A DNA stretch of 64,000 nt from Avibacterium volantium_A (lineage in GTDB: Bacteria; Pseudomonadota; Gammaproteobacteria; Enterobacterales; Pasteurellaceae). Positions 16,747 to 25,243 of the stretch are shown in pieces (the first letter of the stretch is position 1; the number at the start of each line of letters is the position of its first letter). The stretch is taken from assembly GCF_049366555.1 (NCBI RefSeq), contig NZ_JBMMGT010000009.1:1-64000 (forward strand). Reading direction: 5' to 3'. The notes under the pieces are model-generated. The model was not told the origin of the DNA. It searched no databases and saw only the letters and a program-made list of their open reading frames with translations. Made by a program: the position numbers and the translations under genes.

Positions 16747-17892
16747 ATGAAAAAAACAGCATTACACAGTGCATTATTTGCTGCCATTGCAATGACAACA
16801 TTTGCTGCACAATCAAGCCAATATCCTGATCTGCCTGTAGGGATTAAAAGCGGAACAGGGGCATTAATTGGCGATACCGTTTATGTAGGTTTAGGAACGG
16901 GTGGAGATAAATTTTATTCTCTTAATTTAAAAGAGAAAGACGCTAAATGGCAAGAACTGCCAGCTTTCCCAGGTGGAAAACGTAATCAACCGGTTTCTGC
17001 TGGCGTAGATGGTAAGCTCTATGTGTTTGGCGGTTTCCAAGATACTGATGTGGCGAAAAATCAAGTCATCAATGATGCTTATCGCTATGATCCAAAAACA
17101 AACACTTGGACAAAATTGCAAACTCGCTCACCACGTTCAGCCGTAGGAGCTAGTGTGGCAGAAACCAACGGTAAAATTTATTTTGTAGGCGGAATTAACC
17201 AAGAAATTTGGAACGGACTTTTCCAAGACATCGCAGCCGCAGGTGGCGATAAAGACAAAGAAAAAGCCATTTTTGATCCTTATTTCAATTTACGCGTACA
17301 GGATTTCTTCTTCTCACCAGAAATTGTCAGCTATGAGCCAGCCACCAACACGTGGCGTAACGAAGGCATTTTCCCATACTCAGGACGAGCAGGGGCAGCT
17401 GTAGCAATTAAGGATAACAAACTTCTTGTTGTAAACGGAGAAGTAAAAGCAGGATTGCGAACCCAAACCACGGAACTTGGTACAATCGGTAAAAATGGAG
17501 TTACTTGGAAAAAATTAGGCGATTTACCAACACCGAAAGGGCAAAAACAACAAGAAGGTATTGCTGGCGCAATGGGGGGCTACACCTACGGTAACTATAT
17601 CGTAACCGGTGGGGCAAACTTCCCGGGGGCGCGAGCAAATTATCAAAATGGTATCACCGATGCACATCGCACTGGTGGGTTGAAAAAAACTTGGCATAGT
17701 GATATTTACGCACTCAATGCCAAGAAAGGCACTTGGAAAATCATTGGTAACTTACCAGAGCCGATTGGTTATGGGGTAAGTGTCAGCTATGATAACAAAG
17801 TGCTATTAATCGGTGGTGAAGGTCAAGGAGGAAAAGCACTCACCGCAGTTCAAATAATGAGTTATGACGGAAAAAAACTGGTTGTTGAATAA
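16747..17892 (+). CDS. nanM: N-acetylneuraminate epimerase (mutarotase) NanM
   Basis: NanM speeds the alpha-to-beta anomer conversion of sialic acid in the periplasm, making the form that SiaP binds. The 381-residue protein has a signal peptide (residues about 1-22, ending AAQS) and Kelch-type beta-propeller repeats, for example KLYVFGGFQD, KIYFVGGINQ and KVLLIGGEGQ. Length matches the E. coli enzyme. It starts 53 bases after siaP and is closed by a strong terminator, so siaP-nanM probably form one unit. Confidence 0.94.
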   Translation: MKKTALHSALFAAIAMTTFAAQSSQYPDLPVGIKSGTGALIGDTVYVGLGTGGDKFYSLNLKEKDAKWQELPAFPGGKRNQPVSAGVDGKLYVFGGFQDTDVAKNQVINDAYRYDPKTNTWTKLQTRSPRSAVGASVAETNGKIYFVGGINQEIWNGLFQDIAAAGGDKDKEKAIFDPYFNLRVQDFFFSPEIVSYEPATNTWRNEGIFPYSGRAGAAVAIKDNKLLVVNGEVKAGLRTQTTELGTIGKNGVTWKKLGDLPTPKGQKQQEGIAGAMGGYTYGNYIVTGGANFPGARANYQNGITDAHRTGGLKKTWHSDIYALNAKKGTWKIIGNLPEPIGYGVSVSYDNKVLLIGGEGQGGKALTAVQIMSYDGKKLVVE

Positions 17893-17914
17893 AACATACC
17901 GATAAACATAATCT

Positions 17915-17940
17915 AAAGCCTCGTCTGACGAGGCTTTTTT
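17915..17940 (+). terminator. Terminator after nanM
   Basis: AAAGCCTCGT (17915-17924) pairs perfectly with ACGAGGCTTT (17928-17937) around a 3-base loop, and T residues follow. Confidence 0.93.
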
Positions 17941-17984
17941 CATAAAAATTCGCCAAAATTACACCGCACTTAAAAATATCCATT

Positions 17985-18090
17985 TATAGTCGTTTAAGTT
18001 CAAAATAAGGCAAGGCAACAAGCCGCAGACAGTACAATTAGTACGGCAAGGCGAAGTAACGCAGTATTATTTTGAAATCAAACGACTATA
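17985..18090. repeat. Correia-like palindromic repeat element, 106 bp
   Basis: The element is bounded by TATAGTCGTTT (17985-17995) and its exact complement AAACGACTATA (18080-18090). The complementarity resumes after three mismatched bases with TTCAAAATAA, so the terminal repeats span about 24 bases. The interior reads AAGCCGCAGACAGTACAA then AGTACGGCAAGGCGAAG, closely matching my memory of the core of the Neisseria Correia repeat, whose ends are TATAGTGGATTAA. There is no reading frame. It lies between the nanM terminator and ftsB; TATACT at 18087-18092 could be an outward -10. No second copy was seen in this window. Confidence 0.8.
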
Positions 18091-18149
18091 CTACAAATGT
18101 TACTCATTTCAAGGTAAACTATCGCTATTTTTAATTGACGAGAAAATTT

Positions 18150-18428
18150 ATGCGTTTATTAATTTTTATTTTGGCGGGTTTTGCCCTACTTTTTCAATAC
18201 GATTTTTGGGTCGGCAAAAACGGTTATTTAGATTACAAAAACACCGAAAAAGAAATCACCCTTCGCCAACAAGAAAATGAAAAACTTTCCCAGCGTAATC
18301 AAGTGATTGCGGCAGAAATTAAAGATCTCAAAGAAGGGGTGGACGCCATTGAAGAGCGCGCCAGATTACAACACGAAATGGTAAAAAATAACGAAACTTT
18401 TTATCGCATTGTGAAAGAACATAAGTAA
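18150..18428 (+). CDS. ftsB: Cell division protein FtsB
   Basis: FtsB forms the FtsQLB complex that licenses septal peptidoglycan synthesis. The 92-residue protein has one N-terminal membrane segment (residues about 3-20), then the family signature WVGKNGYLDY and a heptad-rich coiled coil (about 30-65). The C-terminal EERARLQHEMVKNNETFYRIV matches the FtsB consensus. The ATG at 18150 is chosen; the frame extends upstream only to a TTG at 18135. It is followed by ispD, 12 bases on, as in E. coli. Confidence 0.94.
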   Translation: MRLLIFILAGFALLFQYDFWVGKNGYLDYKNTEKEITLRQQENEKLSQRNQVIAAEIKDLKEGVDAIEERARLQHEMVKNNETFYRIVKEHK

Positions 18429-18440
18429 AGAGCATCAATA

Positions 18441-19142
18441 ATGAAACATTCGCCTCGTAAAATTATTGCCGTTGTCCCAGCAGCGGGTATTGGTAGCCGT
18501 ATGCAGGCGGATAAACCGAAACAATATTTAAAAATTCAGGGAAAAACTATTCTTGAGCATACCCTTGAAGTGCTAATTCACTACCCTGCCATTAGCCAAA
18601 TTATTGTGGCGGTAACCTCCAGCGATCCTTATTTAGCGGAAATCGACTTACTCAATCATTCAAAAATTCAGCTTGTTGAAGGGGGAAAAACACGGGCGGA
18701 ATCTGTGCTAAACGGCTTACAACAAATTAAAAACAACGCGAATACTTGGGTTATGGTACACGATGCAGCACGCCCTTGCCTGGCTCATCAAGATCTCGAT
18801 AAATTATTACAAATCAACGACATCAATGGGGCAATTTTAGCCATTCCAGCGGTGGATACCATCAAACGTACAAATTCAAGCTTACAAATTCAACAAACAG
18901 AAGATCGCTCACAACTTTGGCTTGCTCAAACGCCCCAATTTTTCCCCGCTCAAACACTAAAACACGCTTTACAGCAAGCCTTAACCAACAATTTCACCAT
19001 CACAGATGAAGCCTCTGCAATGGAGTTAATGGGCTTTCACCCTCATCTTGTGGAAGGCAGAAGCGATAATCTCAAAATCACCCGTCCTGAAGATTTAGCG
19101 TTGGCAGAGTTTTATTTAAGTCGGAGAACAGCGCTTGCTTAA
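18441..19142 (+). CDS. ispD: 2-C-methyl-D-erythritol 4-phosphate cytidylyltransferase IspD
   Basis: IspD attaches CMP to methylerythritol phosphate in the MEP isoprenoid pathway. The 233-residue enzyme has the nucleotide-binding motif PAAGIGSRMQADKPKQY (residues about 13-29), MVHDAARPC (about 110-118) and TRPEDLALAE near the C terminus. The ftsB-ispD pair is conserved, but ispF, its usual downstream neighbour in enterobacteria, is absent; the next gene is convergent argH. Confidence 0.95.
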   Translation: MKHSPRKIIAVVPAAGIGSRMQADKPKQYLKIQGKTILEHTLEVLIHYPAISQIIVAVTSSDPYLAEIDLLNHSKIQLVEGGKTRAESVLNGLQQIKNNANTWVMVHDAARPCLAHQDLDKLLQINDINGAILAIPAVDTIKRTNSSLQIQQTEDRSQLWLAQTPQFFPAQTLKHALQQALTNNFTITDEASAMELMGFHPHLVEGRSDNLKITRPEDLALAEFYLSRRTALA

Positions 19143-19157
19143 TCATAAGCAAAAAGA

Positions 19158-19185
19158 AAGGGCAACGTTTCCTTTGCCCTTCATT
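19158..19185. terminator. Terminator between ispD and argH
   Basis: AAGGGCAA (19158-19165) pairs with TTGCCCTT (19174-19181) in the short gap between convergent ispD and argH. Weak T runs on both sides suggest bidirectional use. Confidence 0.65.
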
Positions 19186-19198
19186 TCAAAAACTCAAA

Positions 19199-20572
19199 TT
19201 ATTTCAACCGCTCTTTTGCTTCAGCAATGGCTTCTGCCACGCGTAATGGGGACACCCCACCTTTGGCGCAGCGTTTGTCTAAGCAGGATTGTAGCGATAG
19301 GATCTCATATACATCATCGCTGATCACATCACTGAATTGGCGGAACTCTTCTAAGCTCAGATCTTCTAAGCCTTTGTGTACGCTGATGGCATATACTACT
19401 GTTTCGCCCACAATATGGTGAGAATCGCGGAATGGTACGCCTTTTGCCACTAAATAATCAGCTAACTCGGTGGCATTTGAGTAGCCTTTTAGTGCCGCTT
19501 CACGGGTGCGCTCAACGTTCACTTTAATATCATCTAACACGAAAGTCGCCATATCCAAACAGTCTTGCCAAGTATCCAAAGCATCAAAAATGCCTTCTTT
19601 GTCTTCTTGCATATCTTTGTTATAAGCCAGTGGCAAGCCTTTCACCGTCATCAACATTCCAGTTAGCGCGCCCATTACGCGACCTGCTTTACCACGAATG
19701 AGTTCGCAAGCATCAGGATTTTTCTTCTGTGGCATTAAGGAAGAACCGGAAGTAACGCGGTCAGAAAGCTCCACGAAATCCGCTTCACCGCTGTTGAAGA
19801 TGATCATATCTTCCGCAAAACGTGAAAGATGAGCCATACTTAACGAAGCGGAGGAAAGCAATTCGATAATGTGATCGCGGTCGGAAACGCTGTCTAAGCT
19901 GTTACGGGTTGCCATTGCAAAGCCGAGATCTTGTGCTAATTGCTCACGATCGATCGCATACGCCGTGCCAGCTAAGGCACCGCTCCCCAAAGGACAAGTA
20001 TTCATTCGATGATAAGCATCTGCCAAGCGAGAATAATCACGCTCAAGCATTTCCACATAAGCCATACACCAATGGGCGAACGTGATGGGCTGCGCACGTT
20101 GCAAATGGGTATAACCCGGCATTACGGCGTGTTGGTTGTTTTCTGCGGTTTCCACCAATTTGGTCTGCAAGGCACGAATGGAATATTGCAACTCGGTTAC
20201 ACGCTGTTTGCACCACATTTTGATGTCTAACGCCACTTGGTCATTACGGCTACGCCCTGTGTGCAATTTTTTACCCAGATTTCCCACTTTGTTGATGAGC
20301 TTACTTTCCACCCAGCTGTGAATGTCTTCAGCGTCATCTTGCAAAATACCTTGCAAATTTGACCGCACTTCAATCAGCAGTTCGTTTAAGGCTTGCTCTA
20401 ATTGTTGCTGTTCTTGCGCGCTTAACACGCCAACGCTGACCAAGGCTTTTGACCAGCCGATTGAGCCTTCAATATCCTGTTCTGCAAGGCGATAGTCAAA
20501 GCGTAGTGAATCGTTGAAATCTTTAAAACGTTTATCTGCTGCTTGTGTGAAACGTCCACCCCAAAGTGCCAT
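19199..20572 (-). CDS. argH: Argininosuccinate lyase ArgH
   Basis: ArgH splits argininosuccinate into arginine and fumarate, the last step of arginine synthesis. The 457-residue protein belongs to the fumarase/aspartase fold and carries the signature loop SSLMPQKKNPDACELIRGK with the catalytic Ser, plus the TGRSRNDQVALD motif and HLQRAQP. It is the last gene of argC-argB-argH. Confidence 0.97.
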   Translation of the reverse strand: MALWGGRFTQAADKRFKDFNDSLRFDYRLAEQDIEGSIGWSKALVSVGVLSAQEQQQLEQALNELLIEVRSNLQGILQDDAEDIHSWVESKLINKVGNLGKKLHTGRSRNDQVALDIKMWCKQRVTELQYSIRALQTKLVETAENNQHAVMPGYTHLQRAQPITFAHWCMAYVEMLERDYSRLADAYHRMNTCPLGSGALAGTAYAIDREQLAQDLGFAMATRNSLDSVSDRDHIIELLSSASLSMAHLSRFAEDMIIFNSGEADFVELSDRVTSGSSLMPQKKNPDACELIRGKAGRVMGALTGMLMTVKGLPLAYNKDMQEDKEGIFDALDTWQDCLDMATFVLDDIKVNVERTREAALKGYSNATELADYLVAKGVPFRDSHHIVGETVVYAISVHKGLEDLSLEEFRQFSDVISDDVYEILSLQSCLDKRCAKGGVSPLRVAEAIAEAKERLK

Positions 20573-20616
20573 AGTTTATCCTTATCTTTTTGATTTTTAT
20601 GATTAAAAAATGTAGA

Positions 20617-20636
20617 GGCGAACCCAAATGTTCGCC
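20617..20636. repeat. Intergenic inverted repeat between argB and argH
   Basis: GGCGAAC (20617-20623) pairs with GTTCGCC (20630-20636) in the 84-base gap. On the minus strand it is followed, after a few bases, by a T run, so it may attenuate or process the arg mRNA. It could also be a short dispersed repeat. Confidence 0.45.
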
Positions 20637-20656
20637 CATACCAAATTGCTTTATGT

Positions 20657-21430
20657 TTACGGTAAAATTCTGGTGCCGATTATCTCACCTGCAAAAAGTG
20701 CGGTCAATTTTTCTGGATATTTCCAGTTGGCAATATCCACACCTGTGTTAAGCATTTTTGCTGCATCTAAGGCGGCATTGACCTTCACGATCATTCCATC
20801 TGTAATCACACCTTGCTGAATAAGTTTTTGAATTTGTTCGCTATTAAGCTGTGGCAGGCGCTGTTTATTGGCATCTAAAACACCATCAACATCAGAAAGC
20901 ATCACCAGATCGCCGCCAATTAATGCGGCAATTGCCGTTGCCGCTTGATCCGCATTCACGTTCATTAAACGCCCTTGATCGTCCACCGCAATGGAGCTAA
21001 TAATGGGTAAAAAGGCTTCACTTAATAAAGTATGCAAAAGCGTTGGATTATTTGGCTTCACATTGGCAACGTGGCCAAGCTCTTCATCAAAGGCTTTTGC
21101 GCTGGTGAGTTTGCCATCTGCTAAACAAAGCCCCACGGGGTTGAGATTAAATTTTGCCGCTTGCGCCACCAAGGTTTTATTGGCAATGCCTGCCAGCACA
21201 CCGACGATAATATCAATTTGATCCGCGGGCGTTACTCTTAAGCCGTTTTTCTTTTGTACAGGCAATGCAAGGCGCTGCATTAATTCGTCCACTACGCAAC
21301 CGCCACCGTGTACGATAAGCAAAGGGCGGTCGAAATTTTGCTGATAATTTGCCAGTGCGGTAAACAGATTTTCCATTGCTTGCGGGGTATCTAATAGCAC
21401 GCCGCCTAATTTAATTACTAAAGGTTTCAT
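20657..21430 (-). CDS. argB: Acetylglutamate kinase ArgB
   Basis: ArgB phosphorylates N-acetylglutamate, the second step of arginine synthesis. The 257-residue amino-acid kinase opens with KPLVIKLGGVLLD and has the VHGGGCVVDELM loop (residues about 39-50) and NVNADQAATAIAALIGGDLVMLSDVDGV (about 158-185). Its short length and lack of an N-terminal extension suggest the arginine-insensitive E. coli type, which is inference. It lies 12 bases after argC. Confidence 0.96.
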   Translation of the reverse strand: MKPLVIKLGGVLLDTPQAMENLFTALANYQQNFDRPLLIVHGGGCVVDELMQRLALPVQKKNGLRVTPADQIDIIVGVLAGIANKTLVAQAAKFNLNPVGLCLADGKLTSAKAFDEELGHVANVKPNNPTLLHTLLSEAFLPIISSIAVDDQGRLMNVNADQAATAIAALIGGDLVMLSDVDGVLDANKQRLPQLNSEQIQKLIQQGVITDGMIVKVNAALDAAKMLNTGVDIANWKYPEKLTALFAGEIIGTRILP

Positions 21431-21442
21431 TCTTTTCTTCCA

Positions 21443-22450
21443 CTAAATTAATCCTAAGGTTTCCGCAAAGCCATAACGAATATTGGCACATTGCACCGCT
21501 TGTGCTGCCGCGCCTTTAAGTAGATTATCTTCTGCGCCGACAATGATAATGTAGCCATTTTTCACTGCAAAACCGATATCGCAATAAGGGGTAAATTCCA
21601 CCGCTTTAATGCTTGGCAAGCCTTGTTCATAGACACGCACAAGAGGGCGATGCGCATAATATTGCTGATAGGCTTCACGGATTTGCTGTTCGCCCACGTC
21701 ATCTTTCAATTTGGCGGTAATGGTGGATAAAATTCCCCGTTTAAAATTACCTAAGTGCGGGGTAAAAATCACTTCTGTGCCTAAATGGGTGGCAATTTCA
21801 GGCTGATGACGATGGTTAAATACGCCATAAGCATTCAGGCTGACTTCGCAAAAACTATTCGTGAGCGAGGCTTTGCGTCCTGCACCGCTTACCCCACTGA
21901 CTGCATTAATAATAGGTAACTGATTGAGATCTAATAAATTATTTTTAATTAACGGTTTTAAACTCAGTTGCGACACCGTTGGATAGCAACCAGCTACCGC
22001 TACTAAATCCGTTTGTGCAATGGCACTGTCATTCCATTCCGCTAAACCATAAACCGCTTTTTCTAATAATTCAGGATAGCGATGTTCAAAGCCATAATAT
22101 TGTGGATAAAATTCCGCATTATTTACCCGAAATGCGCCAGATAAATCAAACACTTTACATTGATTTTGCAAGAAAATTGGCGCAAGATCGTGGCTAACTT
22201 CGTGTGCGGTGGCTAAAAAGACCAGGTCGTTTTGTTGTGCAAGTGCGGTTAAATTTTCGTCCAAAGGTTGCAACGGTAAATCAACAACCTGCTTCAGTTG
22301 CGGATAAATATCAGAAATAGCTTTATGCGCATCTTGGCTTTGCGCTGAAACATATAATCCATTGAGCTGAAATGCAGGGTGCAGGGTTAGAATACGAGCC
22401 AGTTCAGCCCCTGTATAACCACTTGCCCCAATAATAATGGCTTTTTGCAT
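21443..22450 (-). CDS. argC: N-acetyl-gamma-glutamyl-phosphate reductase ArgC
   Basis: ArgC reduces N-acetylglutamyl phosphate to the semialdehyde with NADPH. The 335-residue protein has the dinucleotide motif IIGASGYTGAEL (residues about 5-16) and the active-site Cys in VAVAGCYPTVSQL (about 145-157). The ATG at 22450 is chosen; AAGGTG lies just upstream and the product starts MQKAII as relatives do. The frame extends 19 codons further without support. First gene of argCBH. Confidence 0.96.
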   Translation of the reverse strand: MQKAIIIGASGYTGAELARILTLHPAFQLNGLYVSAQSQDAHKAISDIYPQLKQVVDLPLQPLDENLTALAQQNDLVFLATAHEVSHDLAPIFLQNQCKVFDLSGAFRVNNAEFYPQYYGFEHRYPELLEKAVYGLAEWNDSAIAQTDLVAVAGCYPTVSQLSLKPLIKNNLLDLNQLPIINAVSGVSGAGRKASLTNSFCEVSLNAYGVFNHRHQPEIATHLGTEVIFTPHLGNFKRGILSTITAKLKDDVGEQQIREAYQQYYAHRPLVRVYEQGLPSIKAVEFTPYCDIGFAVKNGYIIIVGAEDNLLKGAAAQAVQCANIRYGFAETLGLI

Positions 22451-22481
22451 AGAACACCTTGTAGATAAAAAATATAACACT

Positions 22482-22516
22482 TGATTAATTATGCTATTAT
22501 TGTGCATAATTAATCA
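22482..22516. promoter_or_regulatory. Tandem ArgR-like boxes between argC and argE
   Basis: TGATTAATTATGC (22482-22494) and GCATAATTAATCA (22504-22516) are perfect 13-base complements. Each is also the core of an ARG-box-like imperfect palindrome (consensus TGAAT-N4-ATTCA). The two box centres are 21 bases apart, the spacing of paired 18-bp ArgR boxes separated by 3 bp in E. coli. The site lies between the divergent starts. Confidence 0.7.
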
Positions 22517-22551
22517 TAAATCAACCTTTAATTTAATACAGGATAAACTTA

Positions 22552-23694
22552 ATGAAAAAATTGCCGCCTTTCCTTGAAATGTATTCTCAGCTTATCGCAT
22601 TACCCACCATTAGTAGCGTAGAAGCAGAATTTGATCAATCGAATAAAGCCTTAATTGAATTGCTTGCCACTTGGCTTGGTGATCTAGGCTTTGCAACCAA
22701 CATTATTCCTGTGGAAGGCAGCCGAAATAAATTCAATTTATTAGCCACTTATGGCGAAGGGGAAGGGGGATTATTGCTCGCAGGGCATACGGACACCGTG
22801 CCTTTCGATGAAGGGCGCTGGCATTTTGATCCTTTCAAACTCACCGAAAAAGACGGCAAATTTTACGGCTTAGGCACCGCGGATATGAAAGGGTTCTTTG
22901 CGTTTGTGCTAGAAACCTTGCGCCATATTGATCTAAGCAAATTAAGCAAACCCTTACGCATTCTTGCTACCGCCGATGAAGAAACCACACTTTTGGGCGC
23001 ACGAACTTTCAGCCAGCACAGCCATATCCGTCCAGATTGTGCCATTATCGGCGAGCCAACTTCCTTAAAACCCGTACGCGCGCATAAAGGGCATATCGGG
23101 CAAGCGGTGCGAATTATGGGGAAAACAGGGCATTCCAGTGATCCTGACAAAGGCATCAATGCCATTGAATTAATACACGAAGCCACCGGTTATTTGATGG
23201 AAATGCGTAATGAGTTAAAGGAAAAATATCATCATTCCGCCTTTGCTATTCCTTATCCGACAATGAATTTTGGCGCAATCCACGGCGGCGATGCGGTAAA
23301 CCGTATTTGTGCGTGCTGCGAACTGCATTTTGACATTCGCCCATTGCCACAAATGCGCTTAGAAGATCTCAATGAAATGCTACAAGAAAAGTTGCGCCCA
23401 ATGTTTGAAAAATGGGGCGATCTTATTTCACTCAAAGCCTTACACGAACCCACTCCAGGTTATGAATGCGAACACTCCGCCCAAGTTGTCCAAGTGGTGG
23501 AAAAATTACTTGGCGAAAAGTGCGAAGCGGTGAACTACTGCACCGAAGCCCCTTTCATTCAACAACTTTGCCCAACATTGGTACTAGGTCCTGGTTCAAT
23601 CGAACAAGCCCACCAACCTGATGAATATCTCTCCGCCGAATTTATCAAACCTACTCACGAACTGTTGAGTAAGTTGATTGGGCATTTTTGCTAA
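22552..23694 (+). CDS. argE: Acetylornithine deacetylase ArgE
   Basis: ArgE hydrolyses N-acetylornithine to ornithine. The 380-residue M20 metallopeptidase has the zinc ligand motif LLAGHTDTVPFD (residues about 75-86), the bridging Asp in GTADMKGF, catalytic Glu in ATADEETTLLGA and a C-terminal His in EQAHQPDEYL. It is divergent from argCBH, the enterobacterial arrangement, and shares the ArgR-like boxes. Confidence 0.96.
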   Translation: MKKLPPFLEMYSQLIALPTISSVEAEFDQSNKALIELLATWLGDLGFATNIIPVEGSRNKFNLLATYGEGEGGLLLAGHTDTVPFDEGRWHFDPFKLTEKDGKFYGLGTADMKGFFAFVLETLRHIDLSKLSKPLRILATADEETTLLGARTFSQHSHIRPDCAIIGEPTSLKPVRAHKGHIGQAVRIMGKTGHSSDPDKGINAIELIHEATGYLMEMRNELKEKYHHSAFAIPYPTMNFGAIHGGDAVNRICACCELHFDIRPLPQMRLEDLNEMLQEKLRPMFEKWGDLISLKALHEPTPGYECEHSAQVVQVVEKLLGEKCEAVNYCTEAPFIQQLCPTLVLGPGSIEQAHQPDEYLSAEFIKPTHELLSKLIGHFC

Positions 23695-23803
23695 CGCAGA
23701 GATTTGCTAAAAATAAAAAGTGCGGTGATTTTTCACCGTATTTTTTGCGTCATTGTGCTAAGATACGCCCCTTTTTCTTTTCCATTCTTTTTAAGGAAAT
23801 TTT

Positions 23804-24043
23804 ATGGATTTATTAATGAATATTCTTGGCTATTTTGGCACGGCATTAGTGGTACTTTCATTTATGACCAACTCACTATTAAAATTACGTTTGTTAAATG
23901 CCACAGGTGCTTTTTTTGTTACCATTTATGCGATCTACACAAATGCCTTGCCGGTAGTGCTGTTAGACGGTTTTATCGTTATCATCAATGTTATTCAACT
24001 GATTAGACATCGTAAAAACACGACAAACCTTCAATCTCACTAA
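23804..24043 (+). CDS. Small inner-membrane protein, YgjV/CBU_0592-like
   Basis: This 79-residue protein is almost entirely membrane: three hydrophobic segments, residues about 5-22, 29-46 and 50-66, then a basic tail (RHRKNTTNLQSH). The pattern GYFGTALVVLSFMTNSLLKLRLLN resembles small YgjV/CBU_0592-type membrane proteins. AAGGAAA lies before the ATG. It stands alone between argE and convergent rlmC. Function unknown; the family call is from memory. Confidence 0.7.
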   Translation: MDLLMNILGYFGTALVVLSFMTNSLLKLRLLNATGAFFVTIYAIYTNALPVVLLDGFIVIINVIQLIRHRKNTTNLQSH

Positions 24044-24054
24044 GGACTTGAGAA

Positions 24055-24083
24055 AGAACGCTCATCATCCCCCTGAGCGTTCT
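24055..24083. terminator. Hairpin overlapping the rlmC 3' end
   Basis: AGAACGCTCA (24055-24064) pairs perfectly with TGAGCGTTCT (24074-24083). The right arm covers the last rlmC codons. It sits between convergent genes and may terminate both, although T runs are short. Confidence 0.6.
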
Positions 24084-25243
24084 AACAACACCAACACCTC
24101 ATAATGCGCCGTATTAGGAAACATATCAAAAAGTTGGATTTTTTGTGCTTGGTAGTTGGCTAGTTCTTGTAAATCTTTGCCCATTGAAACCGCATTGCAG
24201 CTGGAATATAAAATAAAGTGCGGTTGTAATTTATTGAGAAATTGAGCCAACTCTTTGCCGATGCCACGGCGTGGCGGATTGATGATCAGCAAATCTGGTC
24301 TTTCATTTTGTGCTAAGGCGAAATTTGCTGCATCTAAGGATTGAAACTTCACCTCTGCTAAGCCCAATTTTTCTGCTGACAAGCTAGCACTAGCAATGGC
24401 AGAAGGGGAAATCTCAATGCCAGTTAATTGCACGTTTACGCCTTTTTGTTGCAAGATCGCCGCACAATGCAAGCCAAAGCCCCCAACGCCGCAAAACAGA
24501 TCCCAGATTTTGCTAATGGGAAGATCTTTAATCCATTGCTGTGCCCTGCCGTATAAGCCTTCTGCCACCTTTGGATTGGTTTGGAAAAAGCCTTGCGGAC
24601 GAATAAATAACGGAATTTGGTTAAAACTTTCAGCGAGCTGTTTTTGTTCCGTGAGAAAAATTTCTTCTTCCCCCTCTAAAATTGCCGCGTGTTTCGGTTG
24701 GATATTTAGGCTCACCACTTTTATTTGTGGCAAGTTCGCCAATAATTGTGGGAGTTCTCGTTGAATAAGCGCCAGTTTGGCGGTAGATCGCAACACAAAA
24801 CGCAACATTAATGTGCCGTTACTTTGGCTTTCGGTGAGCAAAATATATTTCAGTTCACCTTTGCGTTTTGCGATATTATAAGGCACTAAGCCCGCGCGCC
24901 CGATAAAGGTTTTTAATTGGGCAAAAATCTCAGCGAAATGTGCAGGGTAGAGCAAACAATCGGATAAATCCGCCGCACTTTGTGGATCATTGGGATCGGT
25001 CAAAATGCCTAAAATCGGACGTTCCACCGAACCGCTCACCACCATTTTCGCTTTATTACGAAAACCTTGTTGCGCAGAAGTATAAGGTGGCAACCATTCA
25101 AGCTGTGATTGATCAAGCCCATTAAGTTGTTGAACTAAATGGGATTTTTTCTCATCAAGCTGTTTTGCATAAGGCATTTCAAGCCATTGGCAAGAATGGC
25201 ATTCTCCAGCTATAAAATGTGGACAAATTGGCATTGCTGACAT
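24065..25243 (-). CDS. rlmC: 23S rRNA (uracil-747-C5)-methyltransferase RlmC
   Basis: RlmC methylates U747 of 23S rRNA. The 392-residue protein has an iron-sulfur cluster motif at the N terminus (Cys7, Cys15, Cys18), a SAM-binding motif WDLFCGVGGFGLHCA and the LIINPPRRG and YSSCNAVSM motifs, the latter with the catalytic Cys. Absence of a TRAM domain separates it from RlmD. The start lies directly next to the nagZ stop. Met4 is an alternative. Confidence 0.93.
   Translation of the reverse strand: MSAMPICPHFIAGECHSCQWLEMPYAKQLDEKKSHLVQQLNGLDQSQLEWLPPYTSAQQGFRNKAKMVVSGSVERPILGILTDPNDPQSAADLSDCLLYPAHFAEIFAQLKTFIGRAGLVPYNIAKRKGELKYILLTESQSNGTLMLRFVLRSTAKLALIQRELPQLLANLPQIKVVSLNIQPKHAAILEGEEEIFLTEQKQLAESFNQIPLFIRPQGFFQTNPKVAEGLYGRAQQWIKDLPISKIWDLFCGVGGFGLHCAAILQQKGVNVQLTGIEISPSAIASASLSAEKLGLAEVKFQSLDAANFALAQNERPDLLIINPPRRGIGKELAQFLNKLQPHFILYSSCNAVSMGKDLQELANYQAQKIQLFDMFPNTAHYEVLVLLERSGG

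Noticed and set aside
20617..20636. A Correia-type or REP family member in the argB-argH gap
   Set aside because: Only 7-bp arms and no shared core with the element at 17985-18090; kept as a simple inverted repeat.
23704..24006. A 100-codon plus-strand frame overlapping the small membrane protein gene in another frame
   Set aside because: The frame at 23804-24043 has a proper ribosome site and clean membrane helices; the overlapping one is Cys/Phe/Tyr-rich without pattern.
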